Shown here one piece after another: positions 1 to 7,688 of a DNA stretch of 64,000 bases; positions within the stretch are counted from its first letter, which is position 1; the number at the start of each line of letters is the position of its first letter. Position numbers and translations under genes: made by a program. The stretch is from Paenibacillus agaridevorans (GTDB lineage: Bacteria; Bacillota; Bacilli; Paenibacillales; Paenibacillaceae): contig NZ_BDQX01000430.1 in assembly GCF_003112455.1 (NCBI RefSeq), positions 147,000 to 210,999 of the forward strand. Direction: 5' to 3'. Below the pieces are notes generated by a model that had not been told where the DNA came from, did no database searches, and saw only the letters and a list, made by a program, of their open reading frames with translations.

Positions 1-1522
1 ACCATTCCCTTACCCGCTCCGTAACCTTGTCGCCGCCAGCCTTGTTCCAGCGTTCGACGAACTCGTCGAACTTATCGATCGGCCACTCCCCGATCACGAT
101 CTTGGTCAGATACTCCTGGAACAGCTTGTGCGACTGAATATCCGGATAACCCTCGTATACGGTGTTCGGCAATCCGTCTCCGGCAATGCGGCGCGCGTCG
201 GCCTTGCTCACCTCGAAGACGTCCGTCACCATCTGCTGCATATCCTCCGGGATCGTTTCCTTTATTCGTGTCGCCATATCCTCTTCCGTCGTCAGGTTGC
301 GCATGCCAAGTGCGATCGGGCGGCTGTCCTCCGGCGGCAGAAGCGTCTTCTTGCCGTCGACGACCTCATGCTGCATCCCTTCGATGCCGAAACGAACAAA
401 CTCGTCGTTGTTATTGTCATAGAAGAAGTCCAGCAGCTTGAGCGCATCGGGAGCCTTCGCTTCGGCGCCGGCGGGAATGACCCACTCCGGCTCTCCCATG
501 CTCTTCATCGTGACGAAACCATCGTAGCCTTCGACTTCCGGCATCGGCATACCCTTGACATACGCATCGGGCGCACCTTGCAGCATCGCCGTGTAGCGGT
601 CTCTCAGGTTGGCGGGCAAGTGATACCAGCTGCCGACCAGATTATTGTTGATTTTGGCCGTCCATACATCGCCTTTGTTCAGGAACGTCTCGTTGTCCAG
701 CAGCTTCTCTTCGTACAATTCGCGAATAAAAGTAATGGCGGCCTTCATGTTGTCGGATACGCCAGCGTAGCCGATCTCCCCTTCGTAGATGTCCCATTCG
801 GGCACGCCTTCCCACATGGCAACGCCGAACATGCCGAACAGGTGGTCCATCCACTTGCCGAACTCCCGGCCGGAGGTCGGCAATTCATCGGCCTTGCCGT
901 TGCCGTTCGGATCATTATCTCGGAAGGCTCGCAGCACATCCTTATATTCATCCAGCGTGGCCGGCATCGACAGCCCCACCTTATCCAGCCAATCCTGACG
1001 GATCATCGGCGCGCGCTCGGGGACGAGAAACACTTTGGGCACGTAGTAGATATGTCCGTCCGGCGATGCCGAACGTACGACGTCCCAGGCTTCCTGCGGA
1101 ATGTTCTTCCATACGTTAGGCGCATATTCGGGCAATAGCTCCTCCAGCGGCAGCGCGCCGCCCTGCTTGATCAACGTCTGCTCGATGCCTCCGATCGGAC
1201 GCAGAATGTCGGGCAACTCGTCGGACGCGATCATCAGATTCAAGTATTCGGTCGGCTCGGAGCCCGGCGGAGTCGTCATCATCTCGTAGATGACGCCCGT
1301 CTTTTCCTGCACGTACTTCACATGCTCGTTGTTCGCGTCCGGGATCGTCCCGACTCCCATATGACTTTTAAACACCTTAACCGTAACCGCCTTTTCCCCA
1401 TCGCCGTTTGTTCCCGTGTTCTTCGGCGCATTGCCGGCATTCGAACAGCCAGCCACTAGCGATACGGCGAGCACGGCCGCCATAGCCGCCGTTTTCGTCG
1501 ACTTTCCAAACCTTCTGTTCAT
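1..1522 (-). CDS. Extracellular sugar-binding lipoprotein of an LplABC-type importer (3' end cut by window)
   Basis: This is the substrate-binding component of an oligosaccharide ABC importer, tethered outside the membrane. Translating the minus strand gives a basic N-terminus, a hydrophobic stretch and the lipobox LVAGC, then an Asn/Gly-rich linker and the mature domain. Near the window edge the residues IVIGEWPIDKF and FVERWNKAGGDK match the usual last 30-40 residues of LipO/LplA-type proteins, so only the extreme C-terminus is missing. Two ATGs are possible, at 1531 and 1522. The ribosome site GGGAGGT abuts the first but lies about 9 bases before the second, so 1522 is preferred. It follows the two permease genes in the same direction. 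No ATPase gene accompanies it. The substrate cannot be told from sequence. Confidence 0.9.
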   Translation of the reverse strand, partial: MNRRFGKSTKTAAMAAVLAVSLVAGCSNAGNAPKNTGTNGDGEKAVTVKVFKSHMGVGTIPDANNEHVKYVQEKTGVIYEMMTTPPGSEPTEYLNLMIASDELPDILRPIGGIEQTLIKQGGALPLEELLPEYAPNVWKNIPQEAWDVVRSASPDGHIYYVPKVFLVPERAPMIRQDWLDKVGLSMPATLDEYKDVLRAFRDNDPNGNGKADELPTSGREFGKWMDHLFGMFGVAMWEGVPEWDIYEGEIGYAGVSDNMKAAITFIRELYEEKLLDNETFLNKGDVWTAKINNNLVGSWYHLPANLRDRYTAMLQGAPDAYVKGMPMPEVEGYDGFVTMKSMGEPEWVIPAGAEAKAPDALKLLDFFYDNNNDEFVRFGIEGMQHEVVDGKKTLLPPEDSRPIALGMRNLTTEEDMATRIKETIPEDMQQMVTDVFEVSKADARRIAGDGLPNTVYEGYPDIQSHKLFQEYLTKIVIGEWPIDKFDEFVERWNKAGGDKVTERVREW

Positions 1523-1567
1523 CTTTGTCATACCTCCCTTTTTTGGTGAAAAACAAAAATTCAGCTC

Positions 1568-2437
1568 TTATTCCTTCAATGAACCTAACATGGCGCCTTT
1601 GACGAAATACTTCTGCAAATACGGGTAGACCAATACGATCGGAATCGTTGCGAACAGAATGGTAGCCGCTTTAAGCGTCGTCGTGTTGAAATCGTAGTCT
1701 CCCAAAAACATATTGACGGCGGCAAGCTCTTCCGGCGAAGTCAGATAAGCTCTGAGCTTCATCTGAAGCGGCCACTTCTCGGGATCCCGTATGAACAATA
1801 CGGCCCGCGAGAACGTATTCCAGTAGCCTACCGCATAAAACAAGCTTACCGTAGCCAGCACGGGCTTTGACAGAGGCAGATAGATTCGGAATAAGATGCC
1901 CGCGTCGCTGCACCCGTCAATTCGGGCCGAATCGTCCAACTCCTTGGGGAGCCCCATAAAAAAAGTCCGAATAATGATCATGTTGAACGTCCCGATAATG
2001 CCCGGCAAGATGAGCGCCCACAAGGAATTCATCATGCCGAGCTCGCGCACGGTCAAAAAGAACGGAATCATCGGCGCGTTAAAGATCATCGTAATGATAA
2101 TGCCCAGCATAATCGGCCTTTTCAGCAGAAAATCCTTATGCGCCAGCGGATAGGCCGTCAGCACGGAGAATAACATGCTAAGTACGGTGCCCACGATCGT
2201 AATATACACGGTGATGCCAAAGGACTTCCATAACCCCGCGTTCTGCAGGACATGCTTCCAGGACGCCGTCGTAAATTCGACCGGAAGCAGGAATACTTGC
2301 TTGGAATCCGCAGCGATCGGAGAGCTGAAGGAAACCGCCAGCAGCTGCAATAGCGGCATGAGCATGGTGGCCGCAGCGGCAAACAGAAATAAGTAGTTGA
2401 ACAACTGAAATGTTTTGTCGCCTCTGGTTAGCTTCAT
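1568..2437 (-). CDS. Carbohydrate ABC transporter permease, LplC/YtcP type
   Basis: Inner-membrane permease subunit of a CUT1-type sugar importer, 289 residues, with six predicted membrane segments. The cytoplasmic EAA loop that contacts the ATPase is seen as DDSARIDGCSDAGILFRIYLP around residues 185-205. The C-terminal YPYLQKYFVKGAMLGSLKE is the typical LplC ending. The frame is open from a GTG at 2443, but the ATG at 2437 overlaps the TGA of the upstream permease gene (TGATG) and has AGGGG eight bases upstream. It was therefore chosen as the start and implies translational coupling. It works with the permease encoded upstream and the lipoprotein encoded downstream. Confidence 0.93.
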   Translation of the reverse strand: MKLTRGDKTFQLFNYLFLFAAAATMLMPLLQLLAVSFSSPIAADSKQVFLLPVEFTTASWKHVLQNAGLWKSFGITVYITIVGTVLSMLFSVLTAYPLAHKDFLLKRPIMLGIIITMIFNAPMIPFFLTVRELGMMNSLWALILPGIIGTFNMIIIRTFFMGLPKELDDSARIDGCSDAGILFRIYLPLSKPVLATVSLFYAVGYWNTFSRAVLFIRDPEKWPLQMKLRAYLTSPEELAAVNMFLGDYDFNTTTLKAATILFATIPIVLVYPYLQKYFVKGAMLGSLKE

Positions 2438-3414
2438 CACCACAACCCCTGTTCCGTTTTTCGAGCCATCCGATTAAAGATCCATAACAAAATAAAGCCG
2501 ATGATTGACTGGAATAAACCGATCGTGGTCGTTACGCTATATTGGCCTTGCAAGACCCCGGCCCGGTATACGTACGTTTCGATGATATCCCCGACCGAAT
2601 ACGTCATCGGCGTAAGTAAATTGTAGATTTGGTCGAAGCCAAGCTCAAGAAAATTGCCGATATTGAGCAGGAACAAAACCAGGATCGTCGGGAACATGGT
2701 TGGCAATGTAATGTGTACCGTCTGCTTCCAGCGATTCGCGCCGTCCATAACGGCCGCCTCATATAGATTCGGATTGATCCCCGCGATTGCAGCCAAATAC
2801 ACGATCGTTCCCCAACCGACATCCTTCCAGATGGCGGATAGAACGACGATGGAACGGAAGTATTTCTGCTCCTGCATGAATAGAATGGGCTCAAGGCCGA
2901 GCCATTCCCTCAGCGCGTTAATGACGCCTTGGCTCGACAGAAGCTCGAACACGATGCCGCCGACAACGACCCACGACAAAAAGTGGGGCAAATAAAACAG
3001 GCTTTGCACGAACCTTTTGGCCATCATCAGCCTCACTTCGTTGAACAACAAGGCGAGAATGATAGGCGCCGGGAAGCCGAAGAGCAGCTGGTAGAGCGCG
3101 ATGACCGCCGTATTGCGGAGCACGGTGTAGAAGTCCTGATACGAGAAGATATACTTAAAGTTCTTAAGTCCGACCCACTCGCTGCCCCCGATGCCCTTAA
3201 AGATTTGAAAGTCCTGAAACGCGATGACGCTTCCCGCAAGCGGCACATACTTGAACACGACGTAATACAAGATGCCCGGCAGGATCATCAGATACAGAAT
3301 CCAGTGCTTCCTCATATTACCGAGAATTCGGTTCTTCGGAGCTGCATGCTTCCCTGCATGACGAGGGGTTGCGTCTGAGGAGCCTGACTGCGTGGGGCCA
3401 ACCCATTCTGCCAT
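2437..3414 (-). CDS. Carbohydrate ABC transporter permease, LplB type
   Basis: First gene of the importer operon, 325 residues. The protein starts with a hydrophilic cytoplasmic tail and then shows six membrane segments. The LplB hallmark LPGILYYVVFKYVPLAGSVI lies near residue 45, and an EAA loop reading LYEAAVMDGANRWKQ lies near residue 215. The open frame extends to 3561, but the ATG at 3414 has the ribosome site AAAGGAGGG eight bases upstream, and sequence before it has no permease-like character. Its stop codon overlaps the start of the next permease. An MsmX-type ATPase encoded elsewhere is expected to energise the complex; this is family knowledge, not seen here. Confidence 0.93.
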   Translation of the reverse strand: MAEWVGPTQSGSSDATPRHAGKHAAPKNRILGNMRKHWILYLMILPGILYYVVFKYVPLAGSVIAFQDFQIFKGIGGSEWVGLKNFKYIFSYQDFYTVLRNTAVIALYQLLFGFPAPIILALLFNEVRLMMAKRFVQSLFYLPHFLSWVVVGGIVFELLSSQGVINALREWLGLEPILFMQEQKYFRSIVVLSAIWKDVGWGTIVYLAAIAGINPNLYEAAVMDGANRWKQTVHITLPTMFPTILVLFLLNIGNFLELGFDQIYNLLTPMTYSVGDIIETYVYRAGVLQGQYSVTTTIGLFQSIIGFILLWIFNRMARKTEQGLW

Positions 3415-3620
3415 ATTTGCGACCCTCCTTTGCTTAAGTACGGCTATCGTACCCCCGCTGACAGCGATTCCACAATCGATGGTTTCTCTAGCGCATGAAC
3501 AATTCCTCGCGCCGCGCCAATACTGGGAAATTGCTATATGGGACAAGGCTTCCTGTCGCATTGGTTAGTCGTTTGGAGGATGGGTATATCACTTAACGTC
3601 CTGTACCCTGATGTGATTGG

Positions 3621-3653
3621 CAAAACAAAAGCAGCCGCTCCCTGACCGGCTGC
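3621..3653 (-). terminator. Rho-independent terminator (minus strand)
   Basis: The arms GCAGCCG and CGGCTGC pair around a 9-base loop. On the minus strand they are followed by TTTTGTTTTG. It lies downstream of the small coiled-coil gene and behind another terminator, so it acts as a second barrier before the importer operon. Confidence 0.7.
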
Positions 3654-3683
3654 CATAAGACTATATATTTCGTTCCTCGTCCA

Positions 3684-3726
3684 ACTAAAAAAGCTCTTGA
3701 TCGTTCAGCAATGCTGAACGGTCAAG
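3684..3726 (-). terminator. Rho-independent terminator of the coiled-coil protein gene
   Basis: The 15-base arms CTTGATCGTTCAGCA and TGCTGAACGGTCAAG pair with a single G-T. On the minus strand the stem is followed by CTTTTTTAG. It lies about 95 bases past the stop of the 3820-4185 gene. Confidence 0.85.
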
Positions 3727-3819
3727 AACCCATAGAAATCGATAGCGTATCGCGGTTAGACTCGCATCGGCGATTCGCGACGCCTTATGTACATTGCCAT
3801 GTCGCGTATTTAGCGGAAT

Positions 3820-4185
3820 TTACTTAGCGGAAAGGTCGTCCATCGCCTGAACCGCGAGTTCCAGCGCCTTTAATCTCCTTGTCAGCAGCGTCTTCTGCGG
3901 ACTGCCTGCCTTAGACTTTGCGTAGCTGTTTTCGACAGACGGAGTTAGACCGACGAGCGCTTCGCGAGCTTCATTCAATTCATCGGGGGTGTAAGAATGA
4001 GGTTTTTGATGCCAGAGGTTTTCAAGCACAGCGAGACCGATGCCGACTGCGCGGAGTCGCTTTTGGACCAAGGCCGTATTCGCCCCGCTTTGCGTCATCT
4101 GGGACAAGGCGCTCTCGAGTTTTCTTATCGTTGATTGCAACGATTTTATGGACTCCGACTTCTCTTCGTTCGTAACGATTACCAT
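3820..4185 (-). CDS. Small hypothetical protein with predicted coiled coil
   Basis: A 121-residue soluble protein with no signal peptide or membrane segment. It is rich in Lys, Glu, Ser and Leu; residues 8-30 (SESIKSLQSTIRKLESALSQ) show heptad-like hydrophobic spacing that suggests a coiled coil. I do not recognise the family. The open frame begins with TTG at 4206, but the ribosome site GAAGGAGG lies inside that extension and is 11 bases before the ATG at 4185, so 4185 is used. It is a single-gene unit with its own terminator. A weak minus-strand promoter (TTGCGC, 17 bases, TATAGA) can be read upstream near 4225-4258. Confidence 0.75.
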   Translation of the reverse strand: MVIVTNEEKSESIKSLQSTIRKLESALSQMTQSGANTALVQKRLRAVGIGLAVLENLWHQKPHSYTPDELNEAREALVGLTPSVENSYAKSKAGSPQKTLLTRRLKALELAVQAMDDLSAK

Positions 4186-4400
4186 GCCGGCACGATCCTC
4201 CTTCAATATTTAAAGATAGGTTCCCTTAACGCATCTATAACAATTGTACAACATTGGCGCAAGTTCTAATGTTAGCCCTTCTAATCCTTTAACAATACTG
4301 TATCATTTGAAAAAAAGCTTATAATACGAGCTTTAAGGTTTAACTATAATGTGAGTCGGGAAATCGAATATGAGTTGGCGCTGCGTTAGGATCAAACTAC

Positions 4401-4443
4401 AAAAGGGCAGGGGACATGTCTCAATCGACATGCCCCCTGCCCT
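4401..4443 (-). terminator. Terminator of the efflux pump gene
   Basis: The long stem GGGCAGGGG-ACATGTC / GACATG-CCCCCTGCCC has a short loop and is followed on the minus strand by TTTTGTAGT. It sits 20 bases beyond the stop codon of the MFS gene. Confidence 0.85.
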
Positions 4444-4463
4444 TCTACTCCCCAGTATCTGCC

Positions 4464-5678
4464 CTACGAAACCGATTTAACCTTTTGCAATCCGCGCTTT
4501 CTCGCGCTCAGCGTCATTCCGAAACAGACCAACAGGATCAAGCAAGCCATTGCGTACGGAAAGTTGATGTCCAGATCGAACAAAAATCCCGCCACGATAG
4601 GTCCAACAATGTTGCCGAGACTCGTAAAGGCCGAATTAAGACCGGCCACGTATCCTTGCTGATCCTTGGCCACCATGGACATCTGCGTGCTGATGGCCGG
4701 CCGCAGGATATCGATTGCCAGGAAGATAATAAACGTCACGGCAAATATCATCCAGAAGCGATGAACGAACAGCGTCAGGAAAATAAAGATTCCGGCGAAA
4801 AGAAGACAAACCGAGATGACGTTTTGTTCGCCGAACCTTCTGAGAATCCAGCCGAAGGCCGTTACCTGCACGACGGCGCCGGCGATGGAGCCGAACGTAA
4901 TGATAAACGCGATGTCGCTTGGTTCTAAACCAAACTTATGGTCAACGAACAAGCCGAACACCGTCTCGAAATTGGCCAATCCAAAGGACATAACAAATAC
5001 GATAATTAAGCTCAAAAAGTAAGGCTCCCGGTAGGAATACCTTAGCTGAGTCAGCAGACTTCCATGCGCCTTGTCGGCGGACGGAACGCCAGATTCGTCT
5101 TCGGCTGACTTGGCAGGCACTGATTCCTGCAAAACAAAAAAGGTGAGAATCGCCGCTATAACTCCGGCCACCCCCGCAGAATAGAAAGGAACGCGAATAC
5201 CAAACTCCGCAATATAACCACCAATACCTGGTCCAATAATAAATCCGGTCGTAATCGCCGCGTTAATATAACCCATTCCTGTCGCGCGTTCTTCTTTGGT
5301 CGTAATGTCAGCCGCATAAGCAATGACGGCCGGCATGATCATGGCCGCGCTAATTCCCCCAAGCAGCCTGGAAACAAAGAGCAAGGCAGGAGAATGCGCG
5401 AATCCGAACAACACCTCCGACAGCGCAAAAACCAACATGCCGATCACGATCATACGTTTTCTGCCGAATTTATCGGCAAAACGTCCGGCCAGCGGCGAGA
5501 AAAGCAGTTGGGTTAACGAAAAGGCGGCCACGAGCAGCCCGACGATTCCGCCTGTTATGCCCAAGCTCTCCATAAATTTAGGCATAATCGGTATGACAAG
5601 ACCGATACCCGTAAAAGCTAGAAATAAATTAAGCATCAGGATGAGCAAAGCTCCCCGTTTTTTGACCAGTAATGCCAT
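4464..5678 (-). CDS. MFS multidrug efflux transporter, Bmr/NorA-like
   Basis: A 404-residue major facilitator with about 12 membrane segments. It carries the antiporter hallmarks: motif A GRFADKFGRKR at residues 65-75 and motif C GFIIGPGIGGYIAE around 145-158, as in drug/proton antiporters of the Bmr, Blt and NorA group. Residues 15-40 (NLFLAFTGIGLVIPIMP) closely resemble B. subtilis Bmr as I remember it. The ATG is preceded by TGGAGG nine bases upstream. The TetR gene lies directly upstream in the same direction, and a TetR operator copy lies between the two, so the pump is probably induced by a compound sensed by that regulator. The substrate is unknown. Confidence 0.9.
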   Translation of the reverse strand: MALLVKKRGALLILMLNLFLAFTGIGLVIPIMPKFMESLGITGGIVGLLVAAFSLTQLLFSPLAGRFADKFGRKRMIVIGMLVFALSEVLFGFAHSPALLFVSRLLGGISAAMIMPAVIAYAADITTKEERATGMGYINAAITTGFIIGPGIGGYIAEFGIRVPFYSAGVAGVIAAILTFFVLQESVPAKSAEDESGVPSADKAHGSLLTQLRYSYREPYFLSLIIVFVMSFGLANFETVFGLFVDHKFGLEPSDIAFIITFGSIAGAVVQVTAFGWILRRFGEQNVISVCLLFAGIFIFLTLFVHRFWMIFAVTFIIFLAIDILRPAISTQMSMVAKDQQGYVAGLNSAFTSLGNIVGPIVAGFLFDLDINFPYAMACLILLVCFGMTLSARKRGLQKVKSVS

Positions 5679-5712
5679 CGCAGTTTCCTCCAGTTGTCAT
5701 GTTGCTAATATT

Positions 5713-5730
5713 ACTGAATATTTATTCTAA
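5713..5730 (-). promoter_or_regulatory. Second TetR operator copy, upstream of the efflux pump
   Basis: Minus-strand TTAGAATAAATATTCAGT agrees at 13 of 18 positions with the near-palindrome over the TetR promoter (6383-6400). It lies 35 bases before the pump start codon. It is inferred to be a weaker binding site of the same TetR protein. Confidence 0.6.
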
Positions 5731-5749
5731 ATTAATTCAAAAAAAGAGC

Positions 5750-6349
5750 CTAGCGCGGCCGCTTGGCAATGCCATGCAAAAATACGTCCATAGCCAGCCG
5801 GTATGCCGCCAGCGCTTCCTCATGTCCCATCTTTCGGGTATGTTGATTTAATCCGTACATGAGAATATCCAAAATCGTGGCGATCCCCGTTACGTCAGCC
5901 ATCTCCAGCTCGCCGTTGTCGATTCCCTGCTGAAGCAGCTGCCGGTTAAATTCAATATAACCTCCAACCATGTCATTAATGCGCTCCTCAATCACCGGAT
6001 CATTATCCGCGTTGAAAAAAAATTCATCGACCGCTTTGCTAAGCGGATGGTTTAAATGATCAAGAGCCGAATGCTCAGCTATCCCATACAACTTGTCAAT
6101 CGTGGACGCATACATCGATTCCCGAGCAAGCCAATTGTCTTCCCACTCCCTGTTCCAATCATCCAGCAAATGAAAGAAGAGACCTTCCTTGCTCTTAAAA
6201 TGATAATAAATATTGCCCGCGCTGCATCCGGTCGCTTTTACGATATCCTCTATCGACGTCGCCTTAAAGCCCTTTTGCGCGAATAACGCTTTGGACGCAT
6301 CGGCGATCCTTTTCTTGGTCTGCTCGGTTTGCTGCTTTTTCTTATTCAT
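5750..6349 (-). CDS. TetR family transcriptional regulator of the efflux pump
   Basis: A 199-residue repressor. The N-terminal helix-turn-helix occupies residues 12-58, with the typical pattern ALFAQKGFKATSIEDIVKATG followed by GNIYYHFKSKEGLF. The remaining helices form the variable ligand-binding domain. The gene is upstream of, and co-directional with, the MFS pump (72-base gap), the usual arrangement for a local repressor of drug efflux. An 18-base palindrome covers the region just after its own -10 box and a related copy precedes the pump, so autoregulation plus pump control is inferred. The inducer is unknown. Confidence 0.92.
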   Translation of the reverse strand: MNKKKQQTEQTKKRIADASKALFAQKGFKATSIEDIVKATGCSAGNIYYHFKSKEGLFFHLLDDWNREWEDNWLARESMYASTIDKLYGIAEHSALDHLNHPLSKAVDEFFFNADNDPVIEERINDMVGGYIEFNRQLLQQGIDNGELEMADVTGIATILDILMYGLNQHTRKMGHEEALAAYRLAMDVFLHGIAKRPR

Positions 6350-6382
6350 AGGCGAACCGCCTTTCCCCGATTGACAAATAAC

Positions 6383-6400
6383 ACTGAAAATATATTCAGT
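6383..6400 (-). promoter_or_regulatory. TetR operator (autoregulatory)
   Basis: Minus-strand ACTGAATATATTTTCAGT has arms ACTGAA and TTCAGT. It lies immediately downstream of the TATAAT box of the TetR gene, where a bound repressor would block initiation. A degenerate copy at 5713-5730 precedes the pump. Confidence 0.75.
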
Positions 6401-6429
6401 ATTATAACGAAATCGAATGCATTTGCCAA
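6401..6429 (-). promoter_or_regulatory. Sigma-A promoter of the TetR-pump operon
   Basis: Minus-strand TTGGCA (6424-6429), a 17-base spacer and a perfect TATAAT (6401-6406), followed directly by the TetR palindrome. Confidence 0.85.
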
Positions 6430-6457
6430 GTGTTTTGTTTTAATGGTCAGTAGTGGA

Positions 6458-6488
6458 TTGTTTTTAAAATTGTTTTATATGATACAAT
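6458..6488 (+). promoter_or_regulatory. Probable cat promoter
   Basis: TTGTTT at 6458-6463 with TACAAT at 6483-6488 (19-base spacer), or the overlapping TATGAT at 6478. The sequence is AT-rich and lies 33 bases before the leader peptide start. The exact boxes are uncertain. Confidence 0.5.
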
Positions 6489-6520
6489 AATATTCGACTC
6501 TTTAAGAAGGATTGATTCTA

Positions 6521-6550
6521 ATGAAGAAAGCAGACGAGTTGGCCTCCTAA
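6521..6550 (+). CDS. cat leader peptide (translational attenuator)
   Basis: A nine-residue open frame, MKKADELAS, ends in TAA and is preceded by GAAGG. Its last codons lie inside the first arm of the stem that hides the cat ribosome site. In the known cat attenuation systems of Gram-positive bacteria, a ribosome stalled by chloramphenicol in such a leader opens the stem and exposes the downstream site. The position, length and overlap with the stem fit that model exactly. Confidence 0.88.
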   Translation: MKKADELAS

Positions 6551-6581
6551 ATCCGCTTTAGACAAAAATTTAGGAGGCCAA
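6539..6581 (+). promoter_or_regulatory. Translational attenuation stem sequestering the cat ribosome binding site
   Basis: The perfect 14-base arms TTGGCCTCCTAAAT (6539-6552) and ATTTAGGAGGCCAA (6568-6581) pair around a 15-base loop. The second arm contains the AGGAGG that serves cat, seven bases before its ATG. Without induction the site is hidden. Confidence 0.9.
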
Positions 6582-6585
6582 TCAA

Positions 6586-7236
6586 ATGAAGTTTAATAAA
6601 ATTGATTTAAACAATTGGAAGAGAAAAGAGATATTTAATCATTATTTGAACCAACATACGACTTTTAGCATTACCACGGAAATTGATATTAGTGTCCTAT
6701 ACCAAAATTTAAAACAAAAAAAATATAAATTTTATCCTGCATTTATTTTTTTAGTGACAAGTGTGGTAAACTCAAATACGGCTTTTAGGACTGGTTATAG
6801 TCGTGATGGAGATTTAGGTTTTTGGGATAAGTTAGACCCGCTATATACAATTTTTGATCGTGCATCTGAAACATTTTCTGGTATTTGGACTACTGGAACT
6901 AATGACTTCAAAAAATTTTATGACTCTTACCTTGAGGATGTCGGAATTTATAATGGTTCAGGGAAATTGTTTCCCAAGACACCTATACCTGAAAACACTT
7001 TTTCTATTTCTATTATCCCATGGACTTCGTTTACTGGATTTAACCTAAATATTAATAATAACAGCAAGTATCTTCTGCCCATTATTACTGCGGGGAAATT
7101 CATAAATAAAGGTAATTCAATATATTTACCTCTATCTCTTCAAGTCCATCACTCTGTTTGTGATGGTTATCATGCCGGATTGTTTATGAACTCAGTTCAA
7201 GATTTGGCAGATAGATCCGATGGTTGGCTTATATAA
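6586..7236 (+). CDS. cat: Chloramphenicol O-acetyltransferase, type A (pC194-like)
   Basis: This enzyme acetylates chloramphenicol with acetyl-CoA and so confers resistance in the cytoplasm. At 216 residues it has the normal length. The active-site signature HHSVCDGYHA is at residues 188-197, and the substrate-region motifs TAFRTGY and SGIWT are intact. From memory it is strikingly similar to the staphylococcal pC194 enzyme over its whole length. It is visibly more AT-rich than its neighbours, uses A/T-ending codons, and comes with a full drug-induced leader and its own terminator, all signs of acquisition from another Firmicute. No insertion sequence borders it now. It is divergent from the TetR gene. 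Identity is very secure; whether it is still inducible is inference. Confidence 0.97.
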   Translation: MKFNKIDLNNWKRKEIFNHYLNQHTTFSITTEIDISVLYQNLKQKKYKFYPAFIFLVTSVVNSNTAFRTGYSRDGDLGFWDKLDPLYTIFDRASETFSGIWTTGTNDFKKFYDSYLEDVGIYNGSGKLFPKTPIPENTFSISIIPWTSFTGFNLNINNNSKYLLPIITAGKFINKGNSIYLPLSLQVHHSVCDGYHAGLFMNSVQDLADRSDGWLI

Positions 7237-7244
7237 AAGTAGAC

Positions 7245-7276
7245 AAAACCGGCTGTGCAGTTCACAGTCGGTTTTT
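7245..7276 (+). terminator. cat terminator
   Basis: AAAACCGGCTGTG and CACAGTCGGTTTT pair around five bases, with one G-T, and run into TTTTTT. It begins nine bases after the cat stop codon. Confidence 0.9.
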
Positions 7277-7283
7277 TAACTTT

Positions 7284-7467
7284 TAACGGACAGGAGCGTC
7301 GCTATTCTTTGATTTGATGATGTTTCTAAAATCTAACGGACATACACGACATTATTCGCATCATCCGAACTCGAATTGGCTTGATTCCGAGCAAATAACG
7401 TCTTTCCTGTCTGTTAGGAATTGTTTTAGGACAAAAACGGGCAAATAGCGTCGCTGATGTCTGTTAG
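7284..7467. repeat. Four copies of a 27-base intergenic repeat, two forward and two inverted
   Basis: Forward units lie near 7284-7310 and 7334-7360; inverted units lie at 7391-7417 and 7441-7467. Read in one orientation, all begin with the block YTAACRGACA and end with GACG/TCG-YTATT-(T/C)GC, separated by 4-6 variable bases. The two outer and two inner units can fold back on each other. This looks like a small interspersed repeat of the kind scattered between genes in Paenibacillus genomes, rather than an operator. Confidence 0.8.
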
Positions 7468-7502
7468 AATTTCAACCGTTTTGCGAAGGAAATAACTACT
7501 TA

Positions 7503-7688
7503 TTTCGTAATTCGAATCGCTAGCTGCTGAGCTTTCAGGCAGGCGCCATTGTCCCCAATCAGACCATTAACCATGCCTTAGATATGGCCGTGATTGAGCC
7601 CAAAGGCGGCGATGATAAATTCGCCCGGCTTTACGACCGGATTCGGTTTTCCTTACGGCGCGTAATTCATGCCGTCATGCTTCTGCAT
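7503..7688 (-). pseudogene. Decayed 5' end of a second Gfo/Idh/MocA oxidoreductase gene
   Basis: On the minus strand an ATG at 7688 has GGGGG about eight bases upstream and opens MQKHDGMNYAP. The same frame continues through a TAA into GKPNPVVKPGEFIIAAFGL, then NHGHI, a second TAA, then GMVNGLIGDNGACLKA, and finally stops. The pieces NPVVKPGEF.. and GLxHGHI.GM.NGL are the usual N-terminus and nucleotide-binding start of a Gfo/Idh subgroup. About 300 further residues are missing, replaced by the repeat cluster. It begins only 18 bases after the stop of the intact Gfo/Idh gene, so the two were probably an operon. There are two in-frame nonsense codons and a large 3' deletion. Confidence 0.75.

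Larger units (their letters stand above)
3415..3819. other. Intergenic region with upstream part of importer operon and two minus-strand terminators
   Basis: About 400 bases without a convincing gene. The part next to 3414 should hold the promoter of the importer operon; a weak candidate is TTGTCC (near 3540) with TATTGG 18 bases on, not strong enough to annotate. The other part holds two stem-loops with T-runs on the minus strand, listed separately. No conserved reading frame was found on either strand. Confidence 0.6.

Noticed and set aside
123-1138. Plus-strand frame of 336 codons at the window start
   Set aside because: It is the antisense of the binding-protein gene, whose lipobox, mature domain and ribosome site are clear on the minus strand.
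4321-4400. Plus-strand promoter-like sequences (TATAAT near 4344)
   Set aside because: AT-rich spacer without a properly placed -35 box or a downstream plus-strand gene.
7284-7467. CRISPR array
   Set aside because: Repeat units are in both orientations and spacing is irregular, without unique spacers of constant length; no cas genes are near. No other CRISPR-like array was seen.
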